From the NCBI RefSeq assembly GCF_001424985.1, contig NZ_LMDA01000024.1:40106-104105 (forward strand): a stretch of 64,000 nt of DNA, written 5' to 3'. This document shows, one piece after another, positions 25,953-34,761 of this stretch. Made by a program: the position numbers and the translations under genes. The stretch is from Rhizobium sp. Root1212 (GTDB taxonomy: Bacteria; Pseudomonadota; Alphaproteobacteria; Rhizobiales; Rhizobiaceae). Under the pieces are notes generated by a model. That model was not told where the DNA came from and did no database searches. It worked only from the letters and a program-made list of their open reading frames with translations. Each line of letters begins with the position of its first letter. Position 1 is the first letter of the stretch.

Positions 25953-27671
25953 ATGCTGCGTGAATTCTTCGCCTATTATCGCCCCTATCGCGGGCTGTTC
26001 ATCCTCGATTTCAGCTGCGCGGTGCTGTCGGGCCTGCTGGAACTCGGCTTTCCGATGGCGGTGAAGCTGTTCGTCGACCGGTTGCTGCTCAGCCAGGAAT
26101 GGCTGCTGATCGTGCTTGCCTCCGTGGCGTTGCTGGTGACCTATGTGGTCAATACCGGGCTGATGGCGATCGTCACCTACTGGGGCCATATGCTCGGCAT
26201 CAATATCGAGACCGACATGCGCCGTCTCGCCTTCGATCACCTGCAGAAACTCTCCTTCGCTTTCTACGACAATCAGAAGACCGGCCATCTCGTCGGCCGT
26301 TTGACGAAGGATCTGGAAGAGATCGGCGAAGTCGCCCATCACGGACCGGAAGACCTGTTCATCGCGCTGATGACCTTCATCGGCGCGCTTGCCCTGATGA
26401 TCTCGGTCAACGGGAAGCTGGCGCTGATCACAGCGGTCGTCGTGCCGCTGACAGCATGGGTGACGAGCCGCTACGGCAGCCGCATGACCCAGAATTTTCG
26501 CGCCCTTTACGGCCGGGTGGGCGATTTCAACGCCCGCATCGAGGAAAATGTCGGCGGCATGCGCGTCGTGCAGGCCTTTGCCAATGAGGATCACGAGCGG
26601 GCGCTGTTCGAGCGCGACAACCAGAATTATCGCCGCACCAAGCTCGATGCCTACCGCATCATGGCCGCCAGCACCTCGCTCAGCTACATGAGCATGCGGC
26701 TGACGCAGATGATCGTGTTGATCTCCGGCTCCTATTTCGTGCTGGCGGGCGAACTGAGTGCCGGCGGTTTCGTCGGCTTTCTGCTGCTCGTCACCGTGTT
26801 TTTCCGTCCGGTCGAGAAGATCAACTCCGTTATCGAGACCTATCCCAAGGGCATCGCCGGATTCCGCCGTTTCCGCGATCTGCTTTCCATCGAGCCGGAT
26901 ATCGCCGATGCGCCCGGTGCCGTCACCGTCGATCATCTGAAGGGCGATATCGTCTACAAGGGCGTGTCGTTCGGCTATACGGCGGAAAAGCCGGTGCTGA
27001 GCCATATCGATCTCACCATCAGGGCGGGCGAGACCGTGGCTTTCGTCGGCCCCTCGGGCGCGGGCAAGACGACGATCTGCTCGCTGTTGCCGCGTTTCTA
27101 CGAGGCGACGGCCGGTTCGATCAGCATCGACGGCATCGATATCCGGGATATGACGCTGTCGTCGCTCAGGCGGCAGATCGGCATCGTCCAGCAGGATGTC
27201 TTCCTCTTTGCCGGCACCATCCGCGAGAATATCGCCTATGGCCGGCTGGGCGCGAGCGACGCGGATATTCGCGAGGCCGCGCGGCGGGCGGAGCTGGATG
27301 GGGTGATCGCCAACATGCCCGACGGTTTCGATACGGTGATAGGCGAGCGCGGGGTCAAGCTTTCCGGCGGCCAGAAGCAGCGACTTGCCATTGCCCGCAT
27401 GTTCCTGAAGAACCCGCCGATCCTGATCCTCGATGAGGCGACATCGGCGCTCGATACCGAGACCGAGCAGGCGATCCAGCGCTCGCTAGCCGAGCTTGCA
27501 GAGGGCCGCACGACGCTGATCATCGCCCATCGTCTGGCGACGATCCGCGAGGCGGACCGTATCGTCGTGGTCGATCAATCGGGTATTGCGGAGCAGGGCC
27601 GGCATGGCCAACTCCTGGATGCCGGGCGTCAATACAGCCGGCTCTACAAGGCGCAGTTCGGCGGCACTTGA
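25953..27671 (+). CDS. ABC transporter, fused membrane and ATP-binding domains (exporter type)
   Basis: A 572-residue half-transporter of the MsbA/multidrug class: six membrane helices in residues ~1-310 and an ATPase with Walker A GPSGAGKTT (about residue 365), KLSGGQKQRLAIARM signature, Walker B ILILDEATSALD and the H-loop IAHRLAT. It should act as a homodimer exporting lipid or drug-like molecules. The start is uncertain: ATG 25953 is given because MLREFFAYYRPYRG is the typical family N-terminus; ATG 25938 is also in frame. No partner half-transporter is nearby. Confidence 0.88.
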   Translation: MLREFFAYYRPYRGLFILDFSCAVLSGLLELGFPMAVKLFVDRLLLSQEWLLIVLASVALLVTYVVNTGLMAIVTYWGHMLGINIETDMRRLAFDHLQKLSFAFYDNQKTGHLVGRLTKDLEEIGEVAHHGPEDLFIALMTFIGALALMISVNGKLALITAVVVPLTAWVTSRYGSRMTQNFRALYGRVGDFNARIEENVGGMRVVQAFANEDHERALFERDNQNYRRTKLDAYRIMAASTSLSYMSMRLTQMIVLISGSYFVLAGELSAGGFVGFLLLVTVFFRPVEKINSVIETYPKGIAGFRRFRDLLSIEPDIADAPGAVTVDHLKGDIVYKGVSFGYTAEKPVLSHIDLTIRAGETVAFVGPSGAGKTTICSLLPRFYEATAGSISIDGIDIRDMTLSSLRRQIGIVQQDVFLFAGTIRENIAYGRLGASDADIREAARRAELDGVIANMPDGFDTVIGERGVKLSGGQKQRLAIARMFLKNPPILILDEATSALDTETEQAIQRSLAELAEGRTTLIIAHRLATIREADRIVVVDQSGIAEQGRHGQLLDAGRQYSRLYKAQFGGT

Positions 27672-27864
27672 GGCGGCTCGCCGAAACTGTCCCCGGTAAA
27701 ATATGGCGACTGCCACGATTTGAACCTGTTTTGCATGGAATGAGCGGATTGACCGAGCACACTGCCGGTGTGAATCGGGTATGGTATCCGAATGAGGGTT
27801 GCGGCTTTGACCGCCCGCGATTACCACGGGTCGCGGCCCATGATGCGTTAAAACAGGTGCAGCT

Positions 27865-28446
27865 GTGATCGATCCTTACGAGACTGTCGGTGTTGAACGG
27901 ACCGCGGAAACAGCGACCATCAAGAGTGCCTATCGCCGCCGCGCCAAGAGCCTGCATCCCGATGCCGGCGGCGACGTCGATTCCTTCGACAAGCTGAAGA
28001 CCGCCTACGAACTGCTGCTCGATCCCATCCGGCGCAAGGTGTTTGACGATACCGGTTATGACCCGGCGCTGGTCGATGCGGTCGATCGCAAGGGGCTGCT
28101 GGTGCTGGAGACCCTTGTCAACGAGGTGCTGCTCGACGAGCGCGAACCCGGCAGCTTCGATCCCGTCGCGGCCATGCGGCGAAAGCTTTCCGACGAGATC
28201 GTCAGCGCCCGTTTCCATATTCTCGAAATGGAGCGGCACCGCAGCCGGGTGCGCAACCATATGGACCGGATCGGCCGCCGCTCCGGCGCCGACGTGCTCG
28301 GCAGCATGCTGCGCTCGCGCTGCGATTCGATCGGGGACGCCATCACCAAGGCCGAGGGGCAGATCGAGGCGATCGAGAAGGCCTACAGCATGCTCGAAGG
28401 CTATTCCTATGCCATCGAGACCGAGATGCGTAACGCCGCCGAATAG
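27865..28446 (+). CDS. J-domain (DnaJ-like) protein
   Basis: A 193-residue protein with an N-terminal J domain (residues ~2-65): DPYETVGVERTAETATIKSAYRRRAKSLHPDAGGD in pieces, including the HPD tripeptide that stimulates Hsp70. No Gly/Phe linker or zinc finger, so it is a class III J protein. The remaining ~125 residues are mainly helical (SDEIVSARFHILEMERHRSRVRNHM) and unassigned; they probably choose the client. GTG start at 27865. It ends 2 bases before the convergent LysE-type gene. Confidence 0.85.
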   Translation: MIDPYETVGVERTAETATIKSAYRRRAKSLHPDAGGDVDSFDKLKTAYELLLDPIRRKVFDDTGYDPALVDAVDRKGLLVLETLVNEVLLDEREPGSFDPVAAMRRKLSDEIVSARFHILEMERHRSRVRNHMDRIGRRSGADVLGSMLRSRCDSIGDAITKAEGQIEAIEKAYSMLEGYSYAIETEMRNAAE

Positions 28447-28448
28447 CC

Positions 28449-29012
28449 TCAGGCGATCAGGCTCGACGTCAAAAGCACCGAAAATCCGGCAAGGATGACG
28501 GAGGCGATGCGGCGCATGGCCTGCGGTGCCGCCGATTGCACACGGCCGAGGGCGAAGGCGCCGAACAGAAGCCACGACAGCGAGGCGAAGACGATCAGGC
28601 CGGCAAACAGGGCGAGGTGGCCGGCGATTTCGTGGAGTGGGCCATGCGGCATGATCACCAGTCCGATGATGATCGCCTTCGGATTGAGCAGCGTGGTGAC
28701 GAAGACGTGGCGGACGCTGACATCGCCGACATTTTCCGGTTGCGGCAGCCAGAGGCGGATGGCGAGGAACAGAATCCACGCGGCCGAGCAGGCTTTGAGG
28801 AGCGCGGCAGCCAGCGGATAGGCCAGCAGGAAGCCGGCCGCGACGGTGGCAAGCGGCGTCACGACCAGCACATAGGCGGACAGCTCGGCAAGGACGAGCG
28901 GCAAAGCGCGGCGGAAACCGGCGGACGCCGCGCCGATCGCCAGCAGCGTATTGGTCGGGCCGGGGGTCAAGAGCAGCGCCAGAATGGAAAGCACGAAGGG
29001 CAGGGCGGACAT
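28449..29012 (-). CDS. LysE/RhtB-family amino-acid exporter
   Basis: A 187-residue inner-membrane protein with about six helices. The N-terminal ILALLLTPGPTNTLLAIGAASAGF contains the LysE motif TPGPxxxxxxxxxxxxG, and LNPKAIIIGLVIMP is the conserved loop of the second half. Members export amino acids or related metabolites. Length is slightly short of the usual 200-210. Convergent with the J-domain gene. No divergent LysR-type regulator is adjacent. Confidence 0.85.
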   Translation of the reverse strand: MSALPFVLSILALLLTPGPTNTLLAIGAASAGFRRALPLVLAELSAYVLVVTPLATVAAGFLLAYPLAAALLKACSAAWILFLAIRLWLPQPENVGDVSVRHVFVTTLLNPKAIIIGLVIMPHGPLHEIAGHLALFAGLIVFASLSWLLFGAFALGRVQSAAPQAMRRIASVILAGFSVLLTSSLIA

Positions 29013-29107
29013 GAAGGCTCCGGGCAGATCAGGACTTTGTTCTATCCCGTCCTATGCCGCGGAAACAGCCGTCACCTTGATCGAGCGCAAGCTTTTTCGG
29101 ATTTAAA

Positions 29108-29208
29108 GCATGTCGCGCAAAAGTGTGCAGCGGTTTTGCGATAACGACATGCGTGGACACAAAGACCTAAAGCGCACGAGCGAATTTGAAAGATCCCGAC
29201 GCGCTTTA
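29108..29208. repeat. Compound palindromic intergenic repeat (two stem-loops)
   Basis: GCATGTCG (29108-29115) pairs with CGACATGC (29145-29152), enclosing a second pairing CGCAAAA/TTTTGCG. A further inverted pair TAAAGCGC (29168-29175) and GCGCTTTA (29201-29208) follows. The layout resembles the short mosaic repeats scattered in Rhizobiaceae intergenic DNA. It may also end transcription of the small gene on the minus strand. Confidence 0.6.
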
Positions 29209-29367
29209 GTGCTTGGTCACGCCCGGATAGGCGTCCGAGAGGAAGCCGAAGGCGTCTTTAAGGGCTTCCACCAGGGCGTCCGTCAGTTCGTCGAACTGGT
29301 CTTCGCTGAGGTGGGAGACGAATTCGGCTGCGGCCATGCCGGTGGGAGTGTCTTGTGTCGTCGACAT
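29206..29367 (-). CDS. Small conserved-looking protein of unknown function
   Basis: A 53-residue acidic protein (MSTTQDTPTGMAAAEFV... ending DAYPGVTKH). The second half is predicted to be amphipathic helix (LSEDQFDELTDALVEALKDA). ATG 29367 follows AAGGACAATGAT. No family recognised. It lies downstream of the DUF808 gene on the same strand, 76 bases away, so it may be co-transcribed. Confidence 0.6.
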   Translation of the reverse strand: MSTTQDTPTGMAAAEFVSHLSEDQFDELTDALVEALKDAFGFLSDAYPGVTKH

Positions 29368-29443
29368 ATCATTGTCCTTCAGAGCGGCTTCATCGCCGAT
29401 CTCTGAAGAGTAGAGTTGCGGCCTTGCGTCGGGCTGATGTGTC

Positions 29444-30412
29444 CTAATGTGGGGCACCGCCGACCTGGCGGCGCAGCGGCGTGACGACGAAGCTCAGGAA
29501 GAGGATGGTGATGGCGCCGACCACGATGGCGATTACGGCCTGGGTGGCTGAGGTCGCCAGCCATTCCACGACGCCGTGGGCGAAGCCCATGAGTGCCGAT
29601 GCGTTGACGGCGATGTCGTGGATGAGGTGTTCGGGGGCGTGGTAGCCAAGTTGGGCCAGCCCATGCACCAGAATGCTGCCGCCGACCCAGAGCATGGCGG
29701 CCGTGCCGACCGCAGCCAGTATCTTCAGGAAGACCGGCATGCCAGCCACGAGACCGCGGCCGAAGGCGCGCACCGGTGCCACGGAGGATTTGGCGAGCAG
29801 CAGGCCGGCATCGTCGGCTTTGACGATCAGCCCGACCACGCCATAGACGGCGAGCGTGATGAGGATGCCGACTGCCGCCAGAACAGCGGCCTGCGTGTAG
29901 AAATTGGAGGTTGAGACATTCGCAAGCGTCAGCGCCATGATCTCCGCCGACAGGATGAAATCGGTGCGGATGGCGCCGGATACCTTCTGGTTTTCCAGCG
30001 AGACGGCGTCGGCGGCCTGCGGCGACTGGTCATGTTCGTGTTCATGCGCCGCATGGGGGAACAGCGCTTCGTAAAGCTTCTCGGCGCCTTCGTAGCAGAG
30101 ATAGACGCCACCGAGCATCAGCAGCGGCGTGATCACGAACGGCGCGAAATAGGATAGCAACAGCCCCGCCGGCAGCAGGAAGACCAGCTTGTTCTTCAGC
30201 GAGCCGAGCGCAATGCGGCCGATGATCGGCAATTCCCGTGCGGGTGACAGGCCGACGACGTAGCGCGGCGTCACGGCGGCATCGTCGATGACCACGCCAG
30301 CTGCCTTGGCCCCGGCCTTCGCGGTCTGGGCTGCGACGTCGTCGAGGGAGGCGGCTGCCAGCTTGGCGATAGCGGCGACATCATCGAGAAGAGCGATCAG
30401 GCCTGTAGCCAT
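29444..30412 (-). CDS. DUF808 family membrane protein (YedI-like)
   Basis: A 322-residue inner-membrane protein starting MATGLIALLDDVAAIAKLAAASLDDVA, the conserved beginning of DUF808. It has GLSPARELPIIGRIALGSLKNK, about six to eight membrane helices, and a His-rich loop (HAAHEHEHDQ) that might bind metal. E. coli YedI is the namesake; no function is established. Length matches the family. Preceded by a divergent small gene at 30610. Confidence 0.85.
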   Translation of the reverse strand: MATGLIALLDDVAAIAKLAAASLDDVAAQTAKAGAKAAGVVIDDAAVTPRYVVGLSPARELPIIGRIALGSLKNKLVFLLPAGLLLSYFAPFVITPLLMLGGVYLCYEGAEKLYEALFPHAAHEHEHDQSPQAADAVSLENQKVSGAIRTDFILSAEIMALTLANVSTSNFYTQAAVLAAVGILITLAVYGVVGLIVKADDAGLLLAKSSVAPVRAFGRGLVAGMPVFLKILAAVGTAAMLWVGGSILVHGLAQLGYHAPEHLIHDIAVNASALMGFAHGVVEWLATSATQAVIAIVVGAITILFLSFVVTPLRRQVGGAPH

Positions 30413-30609
30413 TGCGATTCCTTTTGTAGCAAAATCGGGGCGACGGTATCCGGCGGTCGCGAGAAAGTGAAGGCGCGGAACACGCCGGCGACACGTTTGT
30501 CATGTAAAGTGGCGATATTGGATCTCCACGGCATGGCTGCCCCAATGACAAAGAGCGGATCGCCTTTTCGAGGCTTCCGGGCCATGCCCTACCAGGAAAG
30601 GAGAACCGG

Positions 30610-30810
30610 ATGGCCAACGCGATACATCAGGACATCCCCATCACACCCTCGGAGCTGGATATGCTGCACGGGCTTTTCCATTCCATCTGCCGCGCCAAAT
30701 CTATCGAAAGCCAGTCGGAGGAAGGGTCCTCGATGGCGGTGCAACTGCTTGCCCGATTTAATGACGGCGCCCGCAACGAGGAAGAACTGCTGCTGGCGAT
30801 GGGCGATTGA
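30610..30810 (+). CDS. Small hypothetical protein
   Basis: A 66-residue protein (MANAIHQDIPITPSELDMLHGLF...). It reads as two helices with an acidic C-terminus (NEEELLLAMGD). ATG 30610 follows an excellent AGGAAAGGAG site. Codon use is typical of neighbours. No family recognised, though its length and position with the next 61-residue protein suggest a conserved rhizobial pair. Confidence 0.65.
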   Translation: MANAIHQDIPITPSELDMLHGLFHSICRAKSIESQSEEGSSMAVQLLARFNDGARNEEELLLAMGD

Positions 30811-30931
30811 TGACGATTTCCAGCCGGACTGAGGACGTCGGGCTGTTTGTCGCCGAATTGATGCCTTCCGGGAACTTCCGGGCGCTATCGGCGTTTTTGT
30901 TTCAGATTGTTACGACAGGGGAGGAGATGTC

Positions 30932-31117
30932 ATGAAACTGATCCACCAGCAGGAAATCGAAACGGCGCCTGCACAGCGCGTGTGGAATGTTTCGGATTTC
31001 TGCCGCCGTTTTCGCCTGGATGCGGCGGAAGAGAAGCGGCTGCGTCTGCTGCTCGGCGAGTTCGCCAACCAGCAGGAATTGCTCATGAACGCAGAGCGCA
31101 AGCCCGACCTTCGCTAG
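30932..31117 (+). CDS. Small hypothetical protein
   Basis: A 61-residue basic helical protein (MKLIHQQEIETAPAQRVW... NAERKPDLR). ATG 30932 follows GGGGAGGAG. The pattern RVWNVSDFCRRFRLDAAEEKR could be a winged-helix or peptide-binding helix pair, but I recognise no domain. A terminator lies 36 bases downstream. Confidence 0.65.
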   Translation: MKLIHQQEIETAPAQRVWNVSDFCRRFRLDAAEEKRLRLLLGEFANQQELLMNAERKPDLR

Positions 31118-31152
31118 CAGCGAAAGCGGATAACTCATTCCATCGCAGGCAG

Positions 31153-31183
31153 GCCCGTACACCGTTCCGGTGCGCGGGCTTTT
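31153..31183 (+). terminator. Rho-independent terminator
   Basis: GCCCG..CACC (31153-31163) pairs with GGTG..CGGGC (31169-31179) around loop GTTCC, with a 2-base internal mismatch, and TTTT follows. It ends the transcript of the small gene at 30932-31117 and faces the convergent small gene at 31196. Confidence 0.75.
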
Positions 31184-31195
31184 CTACGCTCTTGG

Positions 31196-31357
31196 TCAGC
31201 CGAAGCGATCCATCTGAAAATCCGTCGGCGCGATCGCGCCGCTCAGGCGGCCGGTCTTCTGGAGGGTGCCGTCATGCATCGTAAAGCTGGTGATACCGAT
31301 CAGCAGGCCTGCACCAATGAAAAATCCAAAAGCAAGATAGGAAAATTTAGCGAGCAT
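31196..31357 (-). CDS. Small single-span membrane protein
   Basis: A 53-residue protein, MLAKFSYLAFGFFIGAGLLIG then a polar tail ending DFQMDRFG. One N-terminal membrane helix, remainder periplasmic or cytosolic. ATG 31357 has GGGAG at good spacing upstream. Function unknown. Confidence 0.6.
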   Translation of the reverse strand: MLAKFSYLAFGFFIGAGLLIGITSFTMHDGTLQKTGRLSGAIAPTDFQMDRFG

Positions 31358-31569
31358 GTGAGACACTCCCGTTTCCAAACTGCATAAAAAACAACACGTC
31401 AAATACCGATAAGTTCCATCAGGCTGGGAAGATTGATGACCTCGAAGTCCGATTCCGGAACTATAATCCAGAGCTAATATTCGGGGAAGGATGCGGGCGC
31501 GCGGAGCACGTCATCATAAAGGTTGAGGCCGATTATCCGCATCCTCATCCGGGCGGGCTAGCAAGAGGC

Positions 31570-31824
31570 TCAGCGGCGCGGGTCGCCGCCCGGCGCGTAA
31601 TGGGATTTTTGTTTGAACGCAAAGACATGGCCGCAACGGCAGCGGATCATATGCTTGGCCGGATCGCGCGACGGGCGCTCGCTGGTGAAGCCCGCTGGCA
31701 GAAAATCGACCTTGAAATCCGGGTCCTTCAGGCGCTTGTCGTCGGCTTCCGAAACCTCGGCAAAACCTTCGTTGCGGCATCGCGCACATTCAAGTTTTCG
31801 TGAGTACCGGTCGCGCGCAGCCAT
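31570..31824 (-). CDS. Small zinc-ribbon-like protein
   Basis: An 84-residue protein with CARCRNEGFAEV near the N-terminus and MIRCRCGHVFAFK near the C-terminus, so two Cys pairs (CxxC and CxC) ~45 residues apart that could form a zinc ribbon. Basic overall. Family not recognised; a nucleic-acid or protein-binding role is possible. Divergence from the small gene downstream is ~210 bases with nothing else visible. Confidence 0.65.
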   Translation of the reverse strand: MAARDRYSRKLECARCRNEGFAEVSEADDKRLKDPDFKVDFLPAGFTSERPSRDPAKHMIRCRCGHVFAFKQKSHYAPGGDPRR

Positions 31825-31942
31825 GTCTTTTCGCCTCGTTCAAGATACCGTCCCCGTAGAGGATGCCGGAGCGCGGTTCAAGCCCGCAAAGATGCCGTCC
31901 ACCGGTCGCGACCGGCGCAGCTCGCAGGGCGGGGCTTGAGAG

Positions 31943-32683
31943 CTAATCGGACGGGCAGGGCCAGCCGGTGGGGGCGGTGAGACCCTGCGGCAGCTTGGTG
32001 CCTGCGTTGCCGCAGGCCATGTCGATCTGCTCCTGCTCGAGGCCGGTCGCGCCTGAGAGATCGGTGTCCTCGATCCGCGTCAGGAACATGAAGGCGCCTT
32101 CGAAGGACAGCTTGCCCTCGATGGCCGCCTTGCTGAAAACCGCGCGCGAGAGATTGGCATAGGCAAAACGCACGTCGGCGAGCGTGGCGTTGTCGAAATT
32201 CACCCGGCCAAGCTCGGCCTTTTCGAAATCGACGCCATTCAGCACGGCCTCGGCGAAATTCGCGCGCTGCAGCTCGGCGCCGGCAAAATTCGCGCCGGTT
32301 GCCGCGACCTTGGCGAAATTCGAGCGGTAGGCCTCGACGCGGGAAAAATTGGCCTTTTCGGCGCTCGCGCCCTCGAACCAGGTGCGCACGATCGTCGCCT
32401 TTTCCAGATTGGCGCCGTTCAGGTTGGAGCCGCTGAAATCCGTCGTGGAAAAATCGGAATTGGCGAGGTTTGCCCCCTGCAGGTCGCTGGACGGCATCAT
32501 GACGTTCTTCTTGTTGCAGTCGTGCCAGTCGATGCCGGCGGCCGGGGTGCCGGAACATTGGGCCGCCATGGCGGATGCTGCGGGCAGCATCAGGCCGGCA
32601 GCGAGAGCAACAAGGGCGATGCCGCCTGTACCGAGGCCACCGATTTTGCGGCCATGCTTGCCCTCTGATCCCGTGCTGTGCAT
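31943..32683 (-). CDS. Secreted pentapeptide-repeat protein
   Basis: A 246-residue protein with a signal segment (GGIALVALAAGLMLPAASAMA) and then ~20 pentapeptides of the A(D/N)LxX type: LQGANLANSDFSTTDFSGSN, LNGANLEKATI, FAGAELQRANFAEAVLNGVD. They should build a right-handed quadrilateral beta-helix. Four Cys flank the helix (QCSGTP, HDCNKK, DMACGN, WPCPSD), fitting an oxidising compartment. Pentapeptide proteins have varied roles; secretion makes a gyrase-protection role unlikely. Confidence 0.85.
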   Translation of the reverse strand: MHSTGSEGKHGRKIGGLGTGGIALVALAAGLMLPAASAMAAQCSGTPAAGIDWHDCNKKNVMMPSSDLQGANLANSDFSTTDFSGSNLNGANLEKATIVRTWFEGASAEKANFSRVEAYRSNFAKVAATGANFAGAELQRANFAEAVLNGVDFEKAELGRVNFDNATLADVRFAYANLSRAVFSKAAIEGKLSFEGAFMFLTRIEDTDLSGATGLEQEQIDMACGNAGTKLPQGLTAPTGWPCPSD

Positions 32684-32920
32684 CCGTCACTCCACCTCAA
32701 GCCTGTCTTCATCGTCCTTACGACAAACCGGGCGTGAGCACCAGCCGGGCTGGGTACACGTTGTGGTGTGTGATACCGTGCCGGTCTGCCTGTCCATTTC
32801 AGGGCGTTTTCCCCAGGAGGCTTGCCGTTTGCGTTCCCGCGGGAACACGCCCTCTTGCCAAGGTGGGGCATATCCGCAAATGTCCGATCATTCATTTTAT
32901 TGATTTCGTTGGGGAACGGC

Positions 32921-34672
32921 GTGCATCACGACATTGCATTGATAGCCACGATTGCTGTCGGCTTCGTTTCGGCGGCCCTGCTCGGATATCTCGCCGATCG
33001 GCTGCACCTGCCGCCGCTGGTCGGGTATCTGGCCGCGGGCGTGCTCATCGGGCCGTTTTCGCCGGGTTTTACCGCCGATGGCGAAATCGCCTCGCAACTG
33101 GCGGAACTCGGCGTCATCCTCTTGATGTTCGGTGTCGGCCTGCATTTCTCGGCCTCCGACCTCAAGGCGGTGCGGGCGCTGGCGGTTCCCGGAGCGGTCA
33201 TCCAGATCATCCTTGCGACGCTGCTCGGCATCGGCCTTGCCCATCTCTTCGGCTGGAGTCTCGGCGCGGGGCTGGTCTTCGGCCTTTGCCTTTCGGTTGC
33301 CAGTACCGTGGTGCTTCTGAAGGCGCTGGAGGAGCGCAATCTGGTAAATACCGCCGCAGGCCGCGTGGCGATCGGCTGGCTGATCGTCGAGGACCTCGCC
33401 ATGGTGCTGGTGCTCGTGCTCTTGCCGCTGGTGGCGGAGCTTCTGGGCGGCCATGCCGTGGGCCATGGCGGTGAGGCGGCGGTGCCGGCGGATGCGATGG
33501 GCATTGCAATCGATATCGCGATCACGCTCGCCAAGGTCGGCATCTTTGCGGTGCTGGCCATCTGGCTGGGGCCGAAGACGGTTCCTTGGATGCTGACCCA
33601 GGTGGCGCGCACCGGCTCGCGCGAGCTTTTCACGCTGTCGGTGCTCGCCATCGCACTCGGTATCGCCTTCGGTTCGGCCATGCTGTTCGGCGTTTCCTTC
33701 GCGCTCGGCGCGTTCTTTGCCGGCGTGATCATGAGCGAGAGCCATCTCAGCCATCGGGCGGCGGCCGATTCGCTTCCGTTGCAAAATGCGTTTTCGGTGC
33801 TGTTCTTCGTCTCCGTCGGCATGCTGTTCGATCCGACGATCCTGATCCGGGAGCCGCTGGAGGTGCTGGCGACGCTGGCGCTCATCACGCTGGGCAAATA
33901 TCTGGTCTCGGTCCTGGTGGTGCTGCTGCTGCGCTATCCCGTGGGCATGGCGCTGGCGGTTGGGGCGGGGCTTGCCCAGATCGGCGAATTCTCCTTCATC
34001 CTCGCCGGTCTCGGCATTTCGCTCGGTCTTTTGACGCCGGAGGGACAGAGCCTCATTCTCGCCGGCGCGATCCTTTCGATCACCATCAATCCGGTGATCT
34101 TCTGGATCACCGGCGAGTTGAAGCAACGGGTCCGCACCGCCTATCCGATCTGGTCGGCCCGGCATGGCAAGCGGCGTTTCGAGGCGCTGTCCTCTGAGCT
34201 TGCGGAAATCCAGGCGCAGCAGGAAGAGCGCCACCGCCATCATCATCGGAAGATCCAGCACATCATCGAGACCTTCCCGCTGTTTTCGTCGATCGACGAG
34301 GCCTCGCATGAAGAGCTGCTTTTGATGTTCCGGCCGCATTCGGTTTCGCCGGGCGACCGTATCCTTCGGGCCGGGGACCGGGGGGATTCGATGTATTTCA
34401 TCGCCGCAGGCGCCGTCGAAGTGCAGGTGCCCACCGGTGAAATCCGGCTTGGAGCGGGGTCGTTCTTCGGCGAAATGGCGCTGCTCACCGGCGGCCGTCG
34501 CACGGCCGATGTCGTCGCCGTCGATTTCTGCGAACTCTTCATCCTCGACCGGCGGGATTTCAACGTCTTCATGTCGCGCCACCCGGCGCTGCGGGCCGCC
34601 GTCAGCGAAATGGCGCAGGCCCGCCGCAAGATGAACGAGACCGTCGAGGAAGCCGCGCCTCAAGAGGGTTGA
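32921..34672 (+). CDS. CPA2-family monovalent cation:proton antiporter with C-terminal cyclic-nucleotide-binding domain
   Basis: A 583-residue protein. Residues ~5-395 are a KefB/YbaL-type antiporter with 12-13 helices: LPPLVGYLAAGVLIGPFSPGF, LGVILLMFGVGLHFSASDL, SVASTVVLLKALEE, GWLIVEDLAMVL and AQIGEFSFILAGLG. Residues ~450-570 are a cNMP-binding-like domain (GDSMYFIAAGAVEVQVP, FFGEMALLTGGRRTADVVAV) in place of the usual TrkA-N/RCK regulator. Start GTG 32921 after GGGGAAC is chosen since it opens at HHDIALIATIAVGF, the family N-terminus. Likely K+ or Na+/H+ exchange gated by a nucleotide or redox ligand; ligand is inferred. Confidence 0.87.
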   Translation: MHHDIALIATIAVGFVSAALLGYLADRLHLPPLVGYLAAGVLIGPFSPGFTADGEIASQLAELGVILLMFGVGLHFSASDLKAVRALAVPGAVIQIILATLLGIGLAHLFGWSLGAGLVFGLCLSVASTVVLLKALEERNLVNTAAGRVAIGWLIVEDLAMVLVLVLLPLVAELLGGHAVGHGGEAAVPADAMGIAIDIAITLAKVGIFAVLAIWLGPKTVPWMLTQVARTGSRELFTLSVLAIALGIAFGSAMLFGVSFALGAFFAGVIMSESHLSHRAAADSLPLQNAFSVLFFVSVGMLFDPTILIREPLEVLATLALITLGKYLVSVLVVLLLRYPVGMALAVGAGLAQIGEFSFILAGLGISLGLLTPEGQSLILAGAILSITINPVIFWITGELKQRVRTAYPIWSARHGKRRFEALSSELAEIQAQQEERHRHHHRKIQHIIETFPLFSSIDEASHEELLLMFRPHSVSPGDRILRAGDRGDSMYFIAAGAVEVQVPTGEIRLGAGSFFGEMALLTGGRRTADVVAVDFCELFILDRRDFNVFMSRHPALRAAVSEMAQARRKMNETVEEAAPQEG

Positions 34673-34761
34673 CCGGCGGCCACGCGCCCGGCCGGCGGAA
34701 CCAGGTCTTCTCCCGTGCGTTTGCACTGCACATTGTTGCTCGTCAAACAGGAGAAGAGCCC

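Noticed and set aside
27716..27741. tRNA-like T-arm on the minus strand (GGTTCAAATCG)
   Set aside because: The flanking bases do not form the 5-bp T-stem, and no acceptor or anticodon arm can be drawn.
31943..32683. Pentapeptide protein as a gyrase-protecting Qnr-like factor
   Set aside because: It has a signal peptide and several cysteines, so it is exported; Qnr proteins are cytosolic.
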